DNA from: Beijerinckiaceae bacterium
GTDB taxonomy: Bacteria > Pseudomonadota > Alphaproteobacteria > Rhizobiales > Beijerinckiaceae
Assembly: GCA_009773635.1 (NCBI GenBank)
Contig: WSYC01000014.1
Coordinates: 150,742 to 214,741, forward strand
Direction: 5' to 3'
Length of the DNA stretch: 64,000 nucleotides
The number at the start of each line of letters is the position of its first letter. Positions within the stretch are counted from its first letter, which is position 1. Position numbers and translations under genes: made by a program. Positions 29,698-39,743 of the stretch are shown piece after piece. The notes beneath the pieces were generated by a model. The model was not told the DNA's origin, ran no database searches, and saw nothing but the letters and a program-made list of their open reading frames with translations.

Positions 29698-30656
29698 CAG
29701 GCGAAGCTCTCGCCATACGCCCAGGCGAGAATGCTCTTCTGCGCGTGCAAGCGGTTTTCGGCCTCGTCGAACACGACCGATTGCGGCCCGTCCATCACGG
29801 CATCCGTCACTTCCTCGCCGCGCTTGGCCGGCAGGCAGTGCATGAAGATCGCCTGGCTGCCGGCATCGCGCATCAGCGCGGCGTTGACCTGATAGGGCTT
29901 GAGAAGGTTGTGGCGGCGCGTGCCATCCTTATCGCCCATCGAGACCCAGGCATCGGCGACGACGCAATCCGCGCCCTCGACGCAGGCGTGCGGATCGCGC
30001 ATCAGCCGGAGGTCGGCCTTGTTGGCGCGTGCCCATTCCACCATCTTCGGATCGGGCTGGAGCTCCTCGGGGGTTGCGACCTTGATCGTGAACTCGAGCC
30101 TTGCCGCCGCCTCGACCCAGGAGCGCAGCACGTTGTTGCTGTCCCCCACCCAGGCGATCGAGCGTCCGGCGATCGAGCCCTTGTGCTCCTCGAATGTCAG
30201 CACATCCGCCATGACCTGGCAGGGGTGTGACGTTTTCGTGAGGCCGTTGAGCACGGGAACGGTAGCATGCTCGGCAAGCTCGAGAAGCTGGCGGTGATCG
30301 AGCATGCGGATCATGATGCCATCGACATAGCGCGAAAGCACGCGTGCGGTATCGGCGATGCTTTCGCGCTCGCCAAGCTCGATCTCCTTGCCGGTGACCA
30401 TGATGCTCTCGCCGCCAAGTTCGCGGATGCCCATGTCGAACGACATGCGCGTGCGCATCGAGGGCTGCTCGAAAATCATCGCAATCGATTTGCCGGCCAG
30501 CACCTTGTCGGAGGCGAGCGGGGCACGCCGCCGCGCCTTGATGCGCCTGGCACCGTCGAGAATGCTGCGGATTTCATCGGCCCCGAGGTCCGAGAGATCG
30601 AGAAAATGACGCTGGTTCCGGGAGAGATTCCGGGAAACTGTAGTTGTCTTCGCCAT
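29697..30656 (-). CDS. argF: Ornithine carbamoyltransferase
   Basis: A 319-residue enzyme that forms citrulline from ornithine and carbamoyl phosphate. Carbamoyl phosphate-binding motifs are [14 protein letters not shown] (usually STRTR; the threonine is Met here), [16 protein letters not shown], and the catalytic loop [13 protein letters not shown]. The ornithine-side motif is [12 protein letters not shown]. It follows argD by about 80 bases, which contain a GC-rich hairpin at 30691-30707, and is coupled to hslO downstream. Confidence 0.95.
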   Translation of the reverse strand: MAKTTTVSRNLSRNQRHFLDLSDLGADEIRSILDGARRIKARRRAPLASDKVLAGKSIAMIFEQPSMRTRMSFDMGIRELGGESIMVTGKEIELGERESIADTARVLSRYVDGIMIRMLDHRQLLELAEHATVPVLNGLTKTSHPCQVMADVLTFEEHKGSIAGRSIAWVGDSNNVLRSWVEAAARLEFTIKVATPEELQPDPKMVEWARANKADLRLMRDPHACVEGADCVVADAWVSMGDKDGTRRHNLLKPYQVNAALMRDAGSQAIFMHCLPAKRGEEVTDAVMDGPQSVVFDEAENRLHAQKSILAWAYGESFA

Positions 30657-30735
30657 GGGGTTGGCCAGTCATTCCAATGGGGTCACAGGAGGCCGGGGTG
30701 CCCGGCCGGATGATGCATGTCAGGCCGCGCCGGCC

Positions 30736-31977
30736 TCACGCCTTGGCTTTTCGCTCCAGCGCCACGCAGGCCCGTTCGAGCCGGTCATAGGCTTCGCGGA
30801 TCTCGTTCTCGCCGATGTTGAGCGGCGGCAGCAGGCGCACGACGTTATCACCCGCACCAACCGTGAGGATGCCGGCCTCGCGGCCCGCCGCGACAAACTC
30901 GGTGTTAGGCACCTTGCACTTGATCCCGAGCAGCAGGCCCGACCCGCGGATTTCCTCGATGATATCCGGGTGCTGATCCATGAGCTGCGCGAGGCGCTGG
31001 TTGAGATCGCGCGCCGTGCGGCGCACCTGCTCAAGAAATTCCGGCTGGGCCACGACATCCAGCACGGCATTGCCGACCGCCATCGCCAGCGGATTGCCGC
31101 CATAGGTCGAACCATGTGTGCCTGCGGTCATGCCCTTGGCGGCATTCTCCGTGCCAAGGCACGCGCCCATCGGAAAGCCGCCGCCGATGCCCTTGGCGAT
31201 CGCCATGATGTCCGGGGTGACCCCGGCCCACTCATGCGCGAAGAGTTTGCCGGAGCGCCCGACGCCGGTCTGGACCTCATCAAGGAGCAGCAGCAGCCCA
31301 TGCTTGTCACAGAGTTCGCGCAACCCGCGCAGGCACTGCGCCGGCAGCGAGCGCACGCCGCCCTCACCTTGCACCGGCTCGATGAGGATACCGGCCGTAT
31401 CCGGCCCGATCGCGGCCTCTAACGCCGCGTGATCGCCGAATGGCACCTGATCGAATCCGTCGACCTTCGGCCCGAAACCTTCGAGATATTTCGCCTGCCC
31501 ACCGGCGGCAATCGTCGCCAGCGTGCGGCCGTGGAAGGCGCCCTCGAAGGTGATGATGCGATAGCGGTTCGGCTGGCTATTCACGGCGTGATACTTGCGC
31601 GCCATCTTGATCGCGCATTCGAGCGCTTCCGCGCCGGAATTGGTGAAAAACACGCGATCCGCGAAGGTGAGTTCGCACAGGCGATCCGCCAGCCGTTCGC
31701 CGCCCGAAATCCGGTAGAGGTTCGAGGTGTGCCAGAGCTTCTGCGCCTGATTGACCAGCGCTTCCACGAGATGCGGATGCGAATGGCCAAGCACGTTGAC
31801 CGCGACGCCGCCGCCGAAATCGAGGAATTTGCGGCCGTCCTCCGCAAAGAGCCACGCGCCTTCGCCGCGCTCGAACGCAAATTCGGCGCGCGCGTAGGTC
31901 GGCAGCAGATGCGCACCGGTCGATCGGACGGCGAGCGCGGCGGGAGAAGCGGTTTCGCTCTTCGTCATCGTGCTCAT
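30736..31977 (-). CDS. argD: Acetylornithine/succinyldiaminopimelate aminotransferase
   Basis: A 413-residue class III aminotransferase from ATG 31977, preceded by a strong ggagga; the frame extends to 32139 but that part holds a terminator-like hairpin. It makes N-acetylornithine for arginine synthesis. Motifs are [24 protein letters not shown], the PLP aspartate and lysine segments [21 protein letters not shown] and [16 protein letters not shown], and [17 protein letters not shown]. It heads an argD-argF-hslO operon. Confidence 0.94.
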   Translation of the reverse strand: MSTMTKSETASPAALAVRSTGAHLLPTYARAEFAFERGEGAWLFAEDGRKFLDFGGGVAVNVLGHSHPHLVEALVNQAQKLWHTSNLYRISGGERLADRLCELTFADRVFFTNSGAEALECAIKMARKYHAVNSQPNRYRIITFEGAFHGRTLATIAAGGQAKYLEGFGPKVDGFDQVPFGDHAALEAAIGPDTAGILIEPVQGEGGVRSLPAQCLRGLRELCDKHGLLLLLDEVQTGVGRSGKLFAHEWAGVTPDIMAIAKGIGGGFPMGACLGTENAAKGMTAGTHGSTYGGNPLAMAVGNAVLDVVAQPEFLEQVRRTARDLNQRLAQLMDQHPDIIEEIRGSGLLLGIKCKVPNTEFVAAGREAGILTVGAGDNVVRLLPPLNIGENEIREAYDRLERACVALERKAKA

Positions 31978-32070
31978 GGCATCCTCCAACGGCCGCACCG
32001 CGCGGCTCCAACGGGGCACTGGCCTGCCGGACGACGCGGAAAGCCTTCCCCGCGCACCCCGTCTGACCAG

Positions 32071-32103
32071 CAAAAAAGAAGGCCGCCCTGAGGGGCGGCT
32101 TTG
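32071..32103 (-). terminator. Terminator-like hairpin in the argD 5' region
   Basis: Arms gccgccc (32082-32088) and gggcggc (32093-32099), extended by flanking A-T and G-T pairs, enclose a 4-base loop. On the minus strand the stem is followed by CTTCTTTTTT. It lies about 100 bases upstream of the argD start and reads in the direction of argD, so it could end a short upstream RNA or act as an attenuator. Confidence 0.6.
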
Positions 32104-32424
32104 CGCATTTTTCTTCAACCAATTCGAGAAAAAAGTCAACGTTCCATGCCATTGCCACAGTTGGGCGTCATGGGAGCAGCAATCGAATTCATCTGATTAT
32201 CGCTGTTGAAAACAGCCGATGTGGCGTTTCGGACTCTCAACCTGAGCGCTCCGATCAGATAGGGTTCTTTTCAGGCAGTGCGCTGTTGCCAAGGCGGCGG
32301 GCAGCGCAAACGGGCTGGTTCCGGTTCAGTTTTCACCACCCCGGCTTTCGGGGACAATCTGCGGTCTTGTCGCGGATGAAGTGGTGGATTCCGGGCTTTC
32401 CGGCAGGCAGGGAGCAAAGGTCTC
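32104..32424. other. Intergenic region between argD and gcrA
   Basis: A stretch without a convincing protein gene. On the minus strand at 32139-32134 there is a TTGACT that could be a -35 box, but the -10 region after it is poor. The promoters of divergent argD and gcrA must lie here. I see no strong operator palindrome. Confidence 0.5.
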
Positions 32425-32436
32425 ATGGAAGTCGCA

Positions 32437-32916
32437 ATGTCTTGGGATGAAAATCGCATCGAGCAGCTGAAGAAGCTCTGGAGCGAGGGTCTCAGCGCGA
32501 GCCAGATCGCGACCGAGCTCGGCGGCGTAACCCGCAATGCCGTGATCGGGAAGGTGCATCGGCTCGGCCTTTCCGGCCGCGCGAAGGCCAAGCCCGTCTC
32601 GGCCGCACGTCCGCGCAAGGTGGTCAAGACCACCGCACGCACGAGCTCGGTTTCGGTGCGGGGTAATCTCGCCGTGATCGAAATGGTCGATGCGGAGCCG
32701 GAAGTGATGCCGGTGCGGGAAAATGTCGTGATCCCGATGTCGCGCCGGATTTCCATCATGGAGTTGCGCGAAGGCGTCTGCCGCTGGCCACTCGGTGACC
32801 CGATGCACGCCGATTTCGCCTATTGCGGCGCGGATTGCAGCGGCGGCAAGACCTATTGCGAAGCCCATGCCCGCATCGCGTTCCAGCCGCACGGGGATCG
32901 TCGCCGGGCTGGCTGA
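32437..32916 (+). CDS. gcrA: GcrA cell cycle regulator
   Basis: A 159-residue protein from ATG 32437; ATG 32425 would add four residues and has an aaagg element, so either may be used. The N terminus SWDENRIEQLKKLWSEGLSASQIATELGGVTRNAVIGKVHRLGLSGR is the conserved GcrA helix-turn-helix, which binds GANTC-methylated promoters and sigma-70. The C terminus has CRWPLGDPMHADFAYCGADCSGGKTYCEAHA, the cysteine-rich RNA polymerase-binding part. GcrA controls cell-cycle genes in alphaproteobacteria. A bidirectional terminator follows. Confidence 0.96.
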   Translation: MSWDENRIEQLKKLWSEGLSASQIATELGGVTRNAVIGKVHRLGLSGRAKAKPVSAARPRKVVKTTARTSSVSVRGNLAVIEMVDAEPEVMPVRENVVIPMSRRISIMELREGVCRWPLGDPMHADFAYCGADCSGGKTYCEAHARIAFQPHGDRRRAG

Positions 32917-32945
32917 ACGAATAGCTCTTGCATCAATTCTGACAA

Positions 32946-32970
32946 AACCCGCCAGTCGGCGGGTTTTTTT
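32946..32970. terminator. Bidirectional intrinsic terminator between gcrA and phoB
   Basis: Stem aacccgcc/ggcgggtt with a 4-base loop, followed by a run of T on the plus strand (after gcrA) and by TTTTG on the minus strand (after phoB). It fits both convergent genes. Confidence 0.88.
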
Positions 32971-33010
32971 AGTCTCTGATGGCTCATGCTGCGGCAGGTG
33001 CCAGCGCTGA

Positions 33011-33712
33011 TCAGGCCGTTTTGCCGAAATTCTCGTCGAAGGAATAGCCCGCGCCGCGCACGGTGCGGATCGGATCCGTCTGGCCGCGCCGGTTGAGAAC
33101 CTTGCGCAGCCGCCCGACGTGCACGTCAACGGTGCGTTCGTCGACATAGACATCCTGCCCCCAGACCTGATCGAGCAAGTGTTCGCGCGCGAAAACGCGG
33201 CCAGGGCTCTTCATCAGGAATTCCAGAAGGCGAAACTCGGTCGGCCCGAGATGCAGCTCGCGCTCGCCGCGCCGGACGCGCTTGGTCATGCGGTCAAGCT
33301 CGACATCGCCGAGCGCAAGGCGATGCGCAACGTGGTCGGGCTTCACCCGGCGCAGCAGGGCGTGCACGCGAGCCACCAGCTCCGGCACCGAGAAAGGCTT
33401 GACGATGTAATCGTCGGCGCCGGTCGTCAGCCCGCGGATGCGTTCGCTTTCCTCGCCGCGCGCCGTGAGCATGATCACCGGCAGGCGCGCCGTCTCGGGT
33501 CGCCCGCGCAACCGCCGGCAGATTTCAATGCCGGAGAGCGCCGGCAGCATCCAGTCGAGGATCAGGAGGTCCGGCACGCTTTCGCGCAGGCGCAGATCGG
33601 CCTCGTCGCCACGGGCGACGTGATCGACCTCGTAGCCTTCGGCCGTCAGGTTATACCGGAGGAGGATCGCAAGTGCTTCCTCGTCCTCGACCACCAGAAT
33701 ACGCGGTGCCAC
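33011..33712 (-). CDS. phoB: Phosphate regulon response regulator PhoB
   Basis: A 233-residue OmpR-type regulator. The receiver has ILVVEDEEALAILL, the phosphoacceptor in LLILDWMLPALSG, and VKPFSVPEL. The C-terminal winged helix reads LTHRLA-type LGDVELDRMTKRVRRGERELHLGPTEFRLLEFLM through VDVHVGRLRKVLNR and RTVRGAGYSFDE. Phosphorylated by PhoR under phosphate starvation, it binds PHO boxes, one of which lies upstream of pstS in this window. It is the last gene of the phosphate cluster. Confidence 0.95.
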   Translation of the reverse strand: MAPRILVVEDEEALAILLRYNLTAEGYEVDHVARGDEADLRLRESVPDLLILDWMLPALSGIEICRRLRGRPETARLPVIMLTARGEESERIRGLTTGADDYIVKPFSVPELVARVHALLRRVKPDHVAHRLALGDVELDRMTKRVRRGERELHLGPTEFRLLEFLMKSPGRVFAREHLLDQVWGQDVYVDERTVDVHVGRLRKVLNRRGQTDPIRTVRGAGYSFDENFGKTA

Positions 33713-33721
33713 GGCGGGACC

Positions 33722-34435
33722 TCACGCGTCCTTGCCGCTGACGGCAAATACCGAGGAATCGCCTTTCGGGCGCGGGCCGGAGAGCTGCTCCCCGGTTTCG
33801 ATGAAGAACACGGTTTCCGCGATGTTGGTGGCGTGATCGCCGGCGCGTTCGATGTTCTTGGCAATGAACAGCAGATGCGTCGAGAAGGTGATCGCGCGCG
33901 GGTCTTCCATCATGTAGGTCAGAAGCTCGCGGAACAGCGAATTGTTGAGCGTATCGACCTCGCCATCGTGCAGCCAGACATGGCGCGCGAGGTCCGGGTT
34001 GTTCTGGGCAAAGCTGTCAAGCACGGCCTTGACCTGCCCGAGCACCAGATGCGTCATGTGCTGGATGCCGGTAACCGAGCGAACACCGAGAAAGCGTTCC
34101 TCGATCACGGTGACCCGCTTGGCGATATTCTTGACGAGATCCCCGATGCGCTCAATGTCCGAGGCGATGCGGATGGTGCCCATGATATGGCGCAGGTCAT
34201 TCGCCATCGGCTGGCGGCGCGCGATGATCAGAACCGCCAGCTCCTCGATATCGTGCTGGATCGAGTCGAGCTGCGCATCGCGTTCGATGACACTGCGCGC
34301 TTTCGTGACGTCATGCTTGGCCAGCGCATCGACCGCATCGACCAGCATCGCTTCCGCGATACCGCCCATCTGGTTGATCTTGGAGGAGAGCGTGCCAAGC
34401 TCCTCGTCATAAGCTCGAACGGTATGTTGCGTCAT
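33722..34435 (-). CDS. phoU: Phosphate signalling protein PhoU
   Basis: A 237-residue all-helical protein with two PhoU repeats, each with the acidic metal-binding pattern (MRIASDIERIGDLVKNIAKRV in the first, LFIAKNIERAGDHATNIAETVFFIETGE in the second). PhoU links the PstSCAB transporter to PhoR and keeps the regulon off when phosphate is plentiful. It lies between pstB and phoB on the same strand, with short gaps of about 40 and 9 bases. Confidence 0.95.
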   Translation of the reverse strand: MTQHTVRAYDEELGTLSSKINQMGGIAEAMLVDAVDALAKHDVTKARSVIERDAQLDSIQHDIEELAVLIIARRQPMANDLRHIMGTIRIASDIERIGDLVKNIAKRVTVIEERFLGVRSVTGIQHMTHLVLGQVKAVLDSFAQNNPDLARHVWLHDGEVDTLNNSLFRELLTYMMEDPRAITFSTHLLFIAKNIERAGDHATNIAETVFFIETGEQLSGPRPKGDSSVFAVSGKDA

Positions 34436-34475
34436 GTAGGAGGTCTCCTGCGCCGGTGCGGCACATCAACATGTG

Positions 34476-35297
34476 TTAGCCGAAGCGGCCGGTGATGTAA
34501 TCCTGCGTCCGGCGATCCCGGGGATTGGTGAAAATCTGATCGGTTGCGCCTTCCTCGACAAGGGTGCCGAGGTGAAAAAACGCCGTCCGCTGCGAAACGC
34601 GCGCCGCCTGCTGCATCGAATGCGTCACGATCACGATCGTGAAATTCGTCCGCAGCTCGTCGATCAGCTCCTCGATCTTGGCGGTCGCGATCGGGTCGAG
34701 CGCCGAACAAGGCTCGTCCATCAGGATGACTTCCGGGCTGACCGCGATGGCGCGGGCGATGCACAGACGCTGCTGCTGGCCGCCGGAAAGCCCGGTGCCG
34801 GATTCCCCGAGCCGGTCCTTCGCTTCTTCCCAGAGGCTTGCGCGGCGAAGACTGCGTTCGACGATCTCGTCGAGTTCCGCCTTGCCGCTGGCGAGGCCGT
34901 GCAGGCGCGGGCCATAGGCCACGTTCTCGTAGATGGTCTTCGGAAAGGGGTTCGGCTTCTGGAACACCATGCCGACCCGCGCACGCAACAGCACGACATC
35001 GAGGCGGGGATCGTAGATATCCTGCCCGTCGATGGTGATTTCACCAGTGACACGACAGGTTGAAATCGTGTCGTTCATGCGGTTGATGCAGCGCAGGAAG
35101 GTCGATTTCCCGCAGCCGGACGGCCCGATGAACGCCGTCACCGCCCGCGCGGGGATATCGACCGAAACAGCCTTGAGCGCGTGCTTTTCGCCATAATGGA
35201 CATCGACATTCCGTGCGACGACCTTGGGCTCGGGCGCAAGACCCGCACTGGCAGCGGCATTCGGTGCCTCGGCCGTCAGTATGGAAGCGGAATTCAT
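34476..35297 (-). CDS. pstB: Phosphate ABC transporter ATPase PstB
   Basis: About 273 residues from ATG 35297, which has gagga upstream; ATG 35315 is also possible. The ABC ATPase has Walker [11 protein letters not shown]-loop [13 protein letters not shown], signature LSGGQQQR, Walker [13 protein letters not shown] and switch histidine IVTHSMQQ. It energises high-affinity phosphate import through PstC and PstA. The gene starts about 25 bases after pstA ends. Confidence 0.95.
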   Translation of the reverse strand: MNSASILTAEAPNAAASAGLAPEPKVVARNVDVHYGEKHALKAVSVDIPARAVTAFIGPSGCGKSTFLRCINRMNDTISTCRVTGEITIDGQDIYDPRLDVVLLRARVGMVFQKPNPFPKTIYENVAYGPRLHGLASGKAELDEIVERSLRRASLWEEAKDRLGESGTGLSGGQQQRLCIARAIAVSPEVILMDEPCSALDPIATAKIEELIDELRTNFTIVIVTHSMQQAARVSQRTAFFHLGTLVEEGATDQIFTNPRDRRTQDYITGRFG

Positions 35298-35322
35298 AGC
35301 GGTATCCTCGGACATCAGCCAG

Positions 35323-37068
35323 CTACCAGCGCTGTTCGAACCGGCGACGCAGCAGGATGGCGGCACCGTTCATGACAAAGAGAAAGGCGAGCAGAACCAT
35401 GATGGCGGCAGCCGTCTTGGCCTGAAAGGCAACTTCGGGCAGATCCGACCAGAGGTAGATCTGCACCGGCAACACGGTCGCAGGATCACTGATCGCCTGC
35501 GGAATATCGACGATGAAGGCAACCATCCCGATCATCAGCAGCGGCGCGGTCTCGCCCAGCGCGTGCGCCATGCCGATGATCGTGCCGGTCATGATACCCG
35601 GCATCGCCAGCGGCAGCACGTGGTGGAAGATCGCCTGCTGGTGCGAGGCGCCGACACCCAGCGCGGCCTCCTTGATCGACGGCGGCACCGCTTTCAACGC
35701 CGCGCGCGAGGCAATGATGATTGTCGGCAGCACGAGGAGCGCGAGGACAAGGCCGCCGACAAGCGGTGCCGAACGCGGCAGCCCGAAGAAATTCAGGAAC
35801 ATCGCCAGCCCGAGCAGGCCGAAGACGATGGAGGGCACCGCCGCGAGATTGTTGATGTTGACCTCGAGAATATCCGTCAGCCGGTTTTTCGGCGCGAATT
35901 CCTCGAGATAAACCGCCGCGCCAACGCCGATCGGAAGGCAGAACAGCAAGGTCACCGCCAGCGTCAGCGCCGAACCGATAAGCGCACCGCGAATGCCCGC
36001 CAGTTCCGGCTCCCGGCTGTCGCCATTGGTGAAGAAGCGCCAGGCAAAGCCCTTCTCGGTCAGCTTGCGGCCGCGCAGGGATTCCAGCCAGGCGATTTCG
36101 ATATCGGTGATCCGGCGGTTGCTCTCGGGCGTCGTGTAGGTCGTGCGGTGCCAGCTGTCGCTGCGCGTTGCATCAGCGGCGAGCGGCAGAAGCACAACGC
36201 CCGCCGCGCGGCCCGGTGCGATCTCGGTCAGGCGGACGAGCCCGCCGGCAATCTCGACCAGCTCGCTCGGCATCGTCGCGGGGTCGAGCGTTTCAGCCGA
36301 AGCCGGATCGCCGGAGCGCTGGCGGAAATCCTTGACCCGTGCCGTCAGGTCCTCGCGGCGGGCCTCGAGTGCGGCATTCGCGGTGGCCTGAGCCGCCGAG
36401 AGCCCCTGAAGTTCGAATTCCGTCGCGCTCGCCAGACGCTTCAGCCGGGCCTTGACGTCGGCCAGCGGCGCGGCAAATGCCCCCGCAGAACCAACAAGCT
36501 CGACCGTCTTGCCCTGCTGTTTGATGTCGAGCGTCCCTTTGCCCACCGCGCGCTCGACCCGGGTGCCAATGCCCTTGAGATAGAGATCGGCATCATCGGA
36601 GAGCAGCACCGGCAGGGTGGTCTTCTGGCCGATGATCGAGGGATTGCGCAACACGAGGGTGCGCAGGTCGTTGCCCGAGCCGGTCGACACCAGACCCTCG
36701 AGCTTCCGGCGGTCGCGCCGATCGCTCACGCCCGGAAACTCTTCCCGCAGCCCATCGTAGATCAGGCGCTGATAGTCCGCAGCACGGAGCACCTCGATAT
36801 CGCGCTTGCCTTCGGGATCGATCTTGGCCGCATCAAGCGTCACCGTGAGCGCAATGCGGTGCTCGAAGAAGGCCGGCAGCCCCTTGCTGACGATATCGGC
36901 CAGCAGGATGACCACGAAAATTCCGGCAAGGACCACCGCACCGAGACCATAGGCCTTGAAGCGCGCCTCGGCGCGATAGCGCTTCTGGACGCGGGCCATC
37001 GCTTCTTCCGAAAAGAAATCGACCTTGCGCGGCCCGGTTTGCGCGAACGTGAGAACGGCATCAGTCAT
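35323..37068 (-). CDS. pstA: Phosphate ABC transporter permease PstA (long, with DUF3333 region)
   Basis: About 581 residues from ATG 37068, which overlaps the pstC stop by eight bases. It is roughly twice the size of Escherichia coli PstA: after the first membrane helix ([22 protein letters not shown]) there is a periplasmic insert of about 330 residues, the DUF3333 type found in many alphaproteobacteria. The transport core follows, with [36 protein letters not shown] and the EAA-type loop [26 protein letters not shown]. It forms the channel with PstC. Confidence 0.94.
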   Translation of the reverse strand: MTDAVLTFAQTGPRKVDFFSEEAMARVQKRYRAEARFKAYGLGAVVLAGIFVVILLADIVSKGLPAFFEHRIALTVTLDAAKIDPEGKRDIEVLRAADYQRLIYDGLREEFPGVSDRRDRRKLEGLVSTGSGNDLRTLVLRNPSIIGQKTTLPVLLSDDADLYLKGIGTRVERAVGKGTLDIKQQGKTVELVGSAGAFAAPLADVKARLKRLASATEFELQGLSAAQATANAALEARREDLTARVKDFRQRSGDPASAETLDPATMPSELVEIAGGLVRLTEIAPGRAAGVVLLPLAADATRSDSWHRTTYTTPESNRRITDIEIAWLESLRGRKLTEKGFAWRFFTNGDSREPELAGIRGALIGSALTLAVTLLFCLPIGVGAAVYLEEFAPKNRLTDILEVNINNLAAVPSIVFGLLGLAMFLNFFGLPRSAPLVGGLVLALLVLPTIIIASRAALKAVPPSIKEAALGVGASHQQAIFHHVLPLAMPGIMTGTIIGMAHALGETAPLLMIGMVAFIVDIPQAISDPATVLPVQIYLWSDLPEVAFQAKTAAAIMVLLAFLFVMNGAAILLRRRFEQRW

Positions 37069-38449
37069 ATTGTTCCCGATACTTCCGGACGATCGCGAGC
37101 GCGATGACATTGAGCGTGAGGGTGAAGAAGAACAGCACGAAGCCGAGGGCGAAGGCCGCCAGCGTTTTTGCGCTGTCAAACTCCTGATCGCCGACCAGGA
37201 TCGTCTTGATCTGGACCGTGAAGGTCGTCACCGCATCGAGCGGGTTGAAGGAAAGGTTCGCCGCAAGCCCGGCCGCCATCACGACGATCATCGTCTCGCC
37301 GACCGCGCGGGAAATCGCCAGCATGAACGCTGACACGATGCCCGGCAACGCCGCCGGCAGCACCACACGCCGGATCGTTTCCGAATGGGTGGCGCCCATG
37401 CCGAGCGAGCCGTCGCGCAGCGATTGCGGCACCGCCGTGATCACGTCATCCGACAGCGAGGAGACGAAAGGCACGATCATGATGCCCATCACCAGCCCCG
37501 CCGCCAGCGCACTTTCGGAGGCCACATTGAGCCCGAGCGCGGTTCCGACCTCGCGGATCACCGGTGCAACCGTCAACGCGGCGAAGAAGCCCAGCACGAC
37601 GGTCGGGATGCCCGCGAGAATTTCAAGGATCGGCTTCGCCCAGGCCCGGAATTTCGGCGAGGCGTATTCCGCCATATAGATCGCGGCGAAGAGGCCGATG
37701 GGGCCGGCAACAAGGATGGCGATGGTCGAGATCAGCAGCGTGCCGACCACCAGCGGCGCGATGCCGAACGACCCGGACGCGCCACCCTGATCGGCACGGA
37801 TCGCCTGCTGCGGCGACCAGTGCGTGCCGAAGAGGAAATCAACCGGCGAAACCTTCTGGAAGAAATGGACCGTCTCGAACAGCACCGAGAACACGATGCC
37901 GACGGTGGTGAGCACCGCAAGTCCGGCACAGGCCAGCAGCAGGGCCGCGACGATGCGCTCGAAGCGGTTGCGCGCCCGGAACTCGGCCGTGACCGTGCGC
38001 AGCCCGAAGAGAAGCCCCGCAAGGCCGGCGCTGAGCCCGATGCCCGCGATCGCCCATTGCGTGAGGGTGTTGAGATAGGCGAAGGTTGCCGCCCCTGCCT
38101 TGAGCCCATCCGTTGCGTTCGCAACCGCACCACCGGCAGCAAACCGGCGGATATCGCGATACGCCGCACCACGGTGGAGTTCATCAGCCAGCAACGCAGG
38201 GTCCATCGCGGCCAGCGATTGCTGCTCGACGAAGCGCGTGGCCAGCAGGGAACCGAAGAACAGGATGGCGAGCATCGGCAGGAAGACCTGCATCGCCGCC
38301 AGCAGACCGTGATAGGTCGGGCGCGAATGAATCGTCGCCGTTCCGGCGAGCCGCGCCGCACTCGAGCGGGTGATGATGAAGGCGCCGAGCGCCAGCACGA
38401 TCATCAGGATGAAATAGAGGCCAGCCACGAACGCTTCCCTGTGCACCAT
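37061..38449 (-). CDS. pstC: Phosphate ABC transporter permease PstC
   Basis: Up to 462 residues. The N-terminal part carries three additional hydrophobic segments before the transport core (FGIAPLVVGTLLISTIAILVAGPIGLFAAIYMAEYASP), and the EAA-type loop VPQSLRDGSLGMGATHSETIRRVVLPAALPGIV is intact. The ATG at 38449 has no good ribosome-binding site and sits nine bases after a strong hairpin. GTG 38428, preceded by agggaag, is an equally good or better start (455 residues). Confidence 0.92.
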   Translation of the reverse strand: MVHREAFVAGLYFILMIVLALGAFIITRSSAARLAGTATIHSRPTYHGLLAAMQVFLPMLAILFFGSLLATRFVEQQSLAAMDPALLADELHRGAAYRDIRRFAAGGAVANATDGLKAGAATFAYLNTLTQWAIAGIGLSAGLAGLLFGLRTVTAEFRARNRFERIVAALLLACAGLAVLTTVGIVFSVLFETVHFFQKVSPVDFLFGTHWSPQQAIRADQGGASGSFGIAPLVVGTLLISTIAILVAGPIGLFAAIYMAEYASPKFRAWAKPILEILAGIPTVVLGFFAALTVAPVIREVGTALGLNVASESALAAGLVMGIMIVPFVSSLSDDVITAVPQSLRDGSLGMGATHSETIRRVVLPAALPGIVSAFMLAISRAVGETMIVVMAAGLAANLSFNPLDAVTTFTVQIKTILVGDQEFDSAKTLAAFALGFVLFFFTLTLNVIALAIVRKYREQYD

Positions 38450-38457
38450 TCTGGAAG

Positions 38458-38480
38458 GCGGACGCCACTCCGGCGTCCGC
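38458..38480. repeat. 9-bp perfect hairpin between pstS and pstC
   Basis: Arms gcggacgcc (38458-38466) and ggcgtccgc (38472-38480) with a 5-base loop. No T-run follows on the minus strand. It sits after pstS and just before pstC and is likely an mRNA-stabilising or attenuating element that keeps pstS expression above pstC. Confidence 0.8.
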
Positions 38481-38569
38481 GTATTGTCTCAGGTCTTTTC
38501 TTGTGACCGGGACTTCTGCTTGCAGAAATCCGCCGCTTCCGCCGAAGCAGGAAGCCGCGCAATCCGTGA

Positions 38570-39622
38570 TTACTTCGACAGACCTTCGCCGGTCATGACC
38601 TTCTGGGCAGCGATGTTGGCCTTGGAGGTCGCAAGTTTGGCCTTGGGAACAGGGACGAGCCCCTTCTTCTCGAGGTAACCACCTTCTGCCGCCGCCTTGT
38701 CCGAAACATATTCCGCCGCGAACTTGTCGAGACCGGGAACGACGCTGATGTGCGCCTTCTTGATGTAGATGAAAAGCTCGCGCGACGGCGAATACTTCAG
38801 GCTGGCGATCGTATCCATATCCGGCATGACGCCATCGATCGAAGCGCCCTGGATCTTGGCGACATTCTCTTCAAGGAAGGAATAACCGAAAACGCCGATG
38901 GCATTCTGGTTGGTCTCGAGCTTCTGCACGATCACGTTGTCGTTTTCGCCAGCCTCGACATAGGGGCCATCTTCACGGATGGATTTCCAGGCAGCATCGA
39001 ACGCCTTGCGATCGGCCGCCTTGAGGGCCTTCATCGCCGGGATCTGCTCGGCGCCCGGCTCCATGATCAGCTCATGCAGCGAGTCACGCGTGCCGGAGGT
39101 CGGCGGCGGGCCGAGAACCTCGATCGGGCGGTTCGGCAGGGCGGCGTCGACCTGGTTCCAGGTCTTGTAGGGATTGGCGATCAGCTTTCCATCCGGGCCC
39201 GGCACCTGCTTCGCCAGCGCCAGAAACACCTGGGCGCGCGTCAGCTTCAGCGGCTGCGCCTTTTTCGAGAGTGCCAGCGTCAGCCCGTCATAACCGACCA
39301 TCAACTCGATGATGTCCTTGACGCCGTTCTTCTGGCAGCCCTCGAACTCGCCGATCTTCATCCGGCGCGAGGCATTGGTCGCATCCGGGAAATTCTCGCC
39401 AACGCCTTCGCAGAACATCTTCATGCCGCCGCCGGTGCCGGTCGATTCAACCACCGGGGTCTTGATCCCGCCGGCTTTGCCGAGCTGCTCGGCGACCGCC
39501 GTCGTGAAAGGATAAACCGTCGACGAACCGACGATGCGGATCTGATCGCGCGCAACAGCCGAACCGACCGAAACGGCCATGGCGAGGGCGGCGACGGAAA
39601 TGCCGAGAAATTTTTTATTCAT
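38570..39622 (-). CDS. pstS: Phosphate-binding protein PstS
   Basis: A 350-residue periplasmic protein from ATG 39622, preceded by aaggagg. The signal peptide is MNKKFLGISVAALAMAVSVGSAVA. The mature protein starts RDQIRIVGSSTVYPFTTAVAEQLGK and has the phosphate-site motifs ESTGTGGGMKMFCEGVGE, DATNASRRMK and PPTSGTRDS. This is the SphX/PstS variety common in alphaproteobacteria. It captures phosphate for PstCAB. A PHO box lies about 95 bases upstream. Confidence 0.94.
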   Translation of the reverse strand: MNKKFLGISVAALAMAVSVGSAVARDQIRIVGSSTVYPFTTAVAEQLGKAGGIKTPVVESTGTGGGMKMFCEGVGENFPDATNASRRMKIGEFEGCQKNGVKDIIELMVGYDGLTLALSKKAQPLKLTRAQVFLALAKQVPGPDGKLIANPYKTWNQVDAALPNRPIEVLGPPPTSGTRDSLHELIMEPGAEQIPAMKALKAADRKAFDAAWKSIREDGPYVEAGENDNVIVQKLETNQNAIGVFGYSFLEENVAKIQGASIDGVMPDMDTIASLKYSPSRELFIYIKKAHISVVPGLDKFAAEYVSDKAAAEGGYLEKKGLVPVPKAKLATSKANIAAQKVMTGEGLSK

Positions 39623-39713
39623 GACGGGACGCCTCCTTGAAGGACCAGAGCGCCGTGCCCGGCATATTCCAGGCACTCGATTTCGCTCGATTAGCTGTTC
39701 CTATAGTGTCGTG

Positions 39714-39731
39714 ACGACAGAAAAATGACAG
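39714..39731 (-). promoter_or_regulatory. PHO box upstream of pstS
   Basis: Read on the minus strand the site is CTGTCATTTTTCTGTCGT: two CTGTCRT repeats separated by four bases, matching the PhoB consensus except for one base in the second repeat. A TATAGG at 39705-39700, eight bases further on, fits a -10 element. The spacing to the pstS start is about 95 bases. Confidence 0.85.
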
Positions 39732-39743
39732 TTTATCATTCTG

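Noticed and set aside
30691-30707. GC-rich 7-bp hairpin between argD and argF as a terminator.
   Set aside because: No T-run on the minus strand and argF lies directly downstream in the same operon; left as a minor structure.
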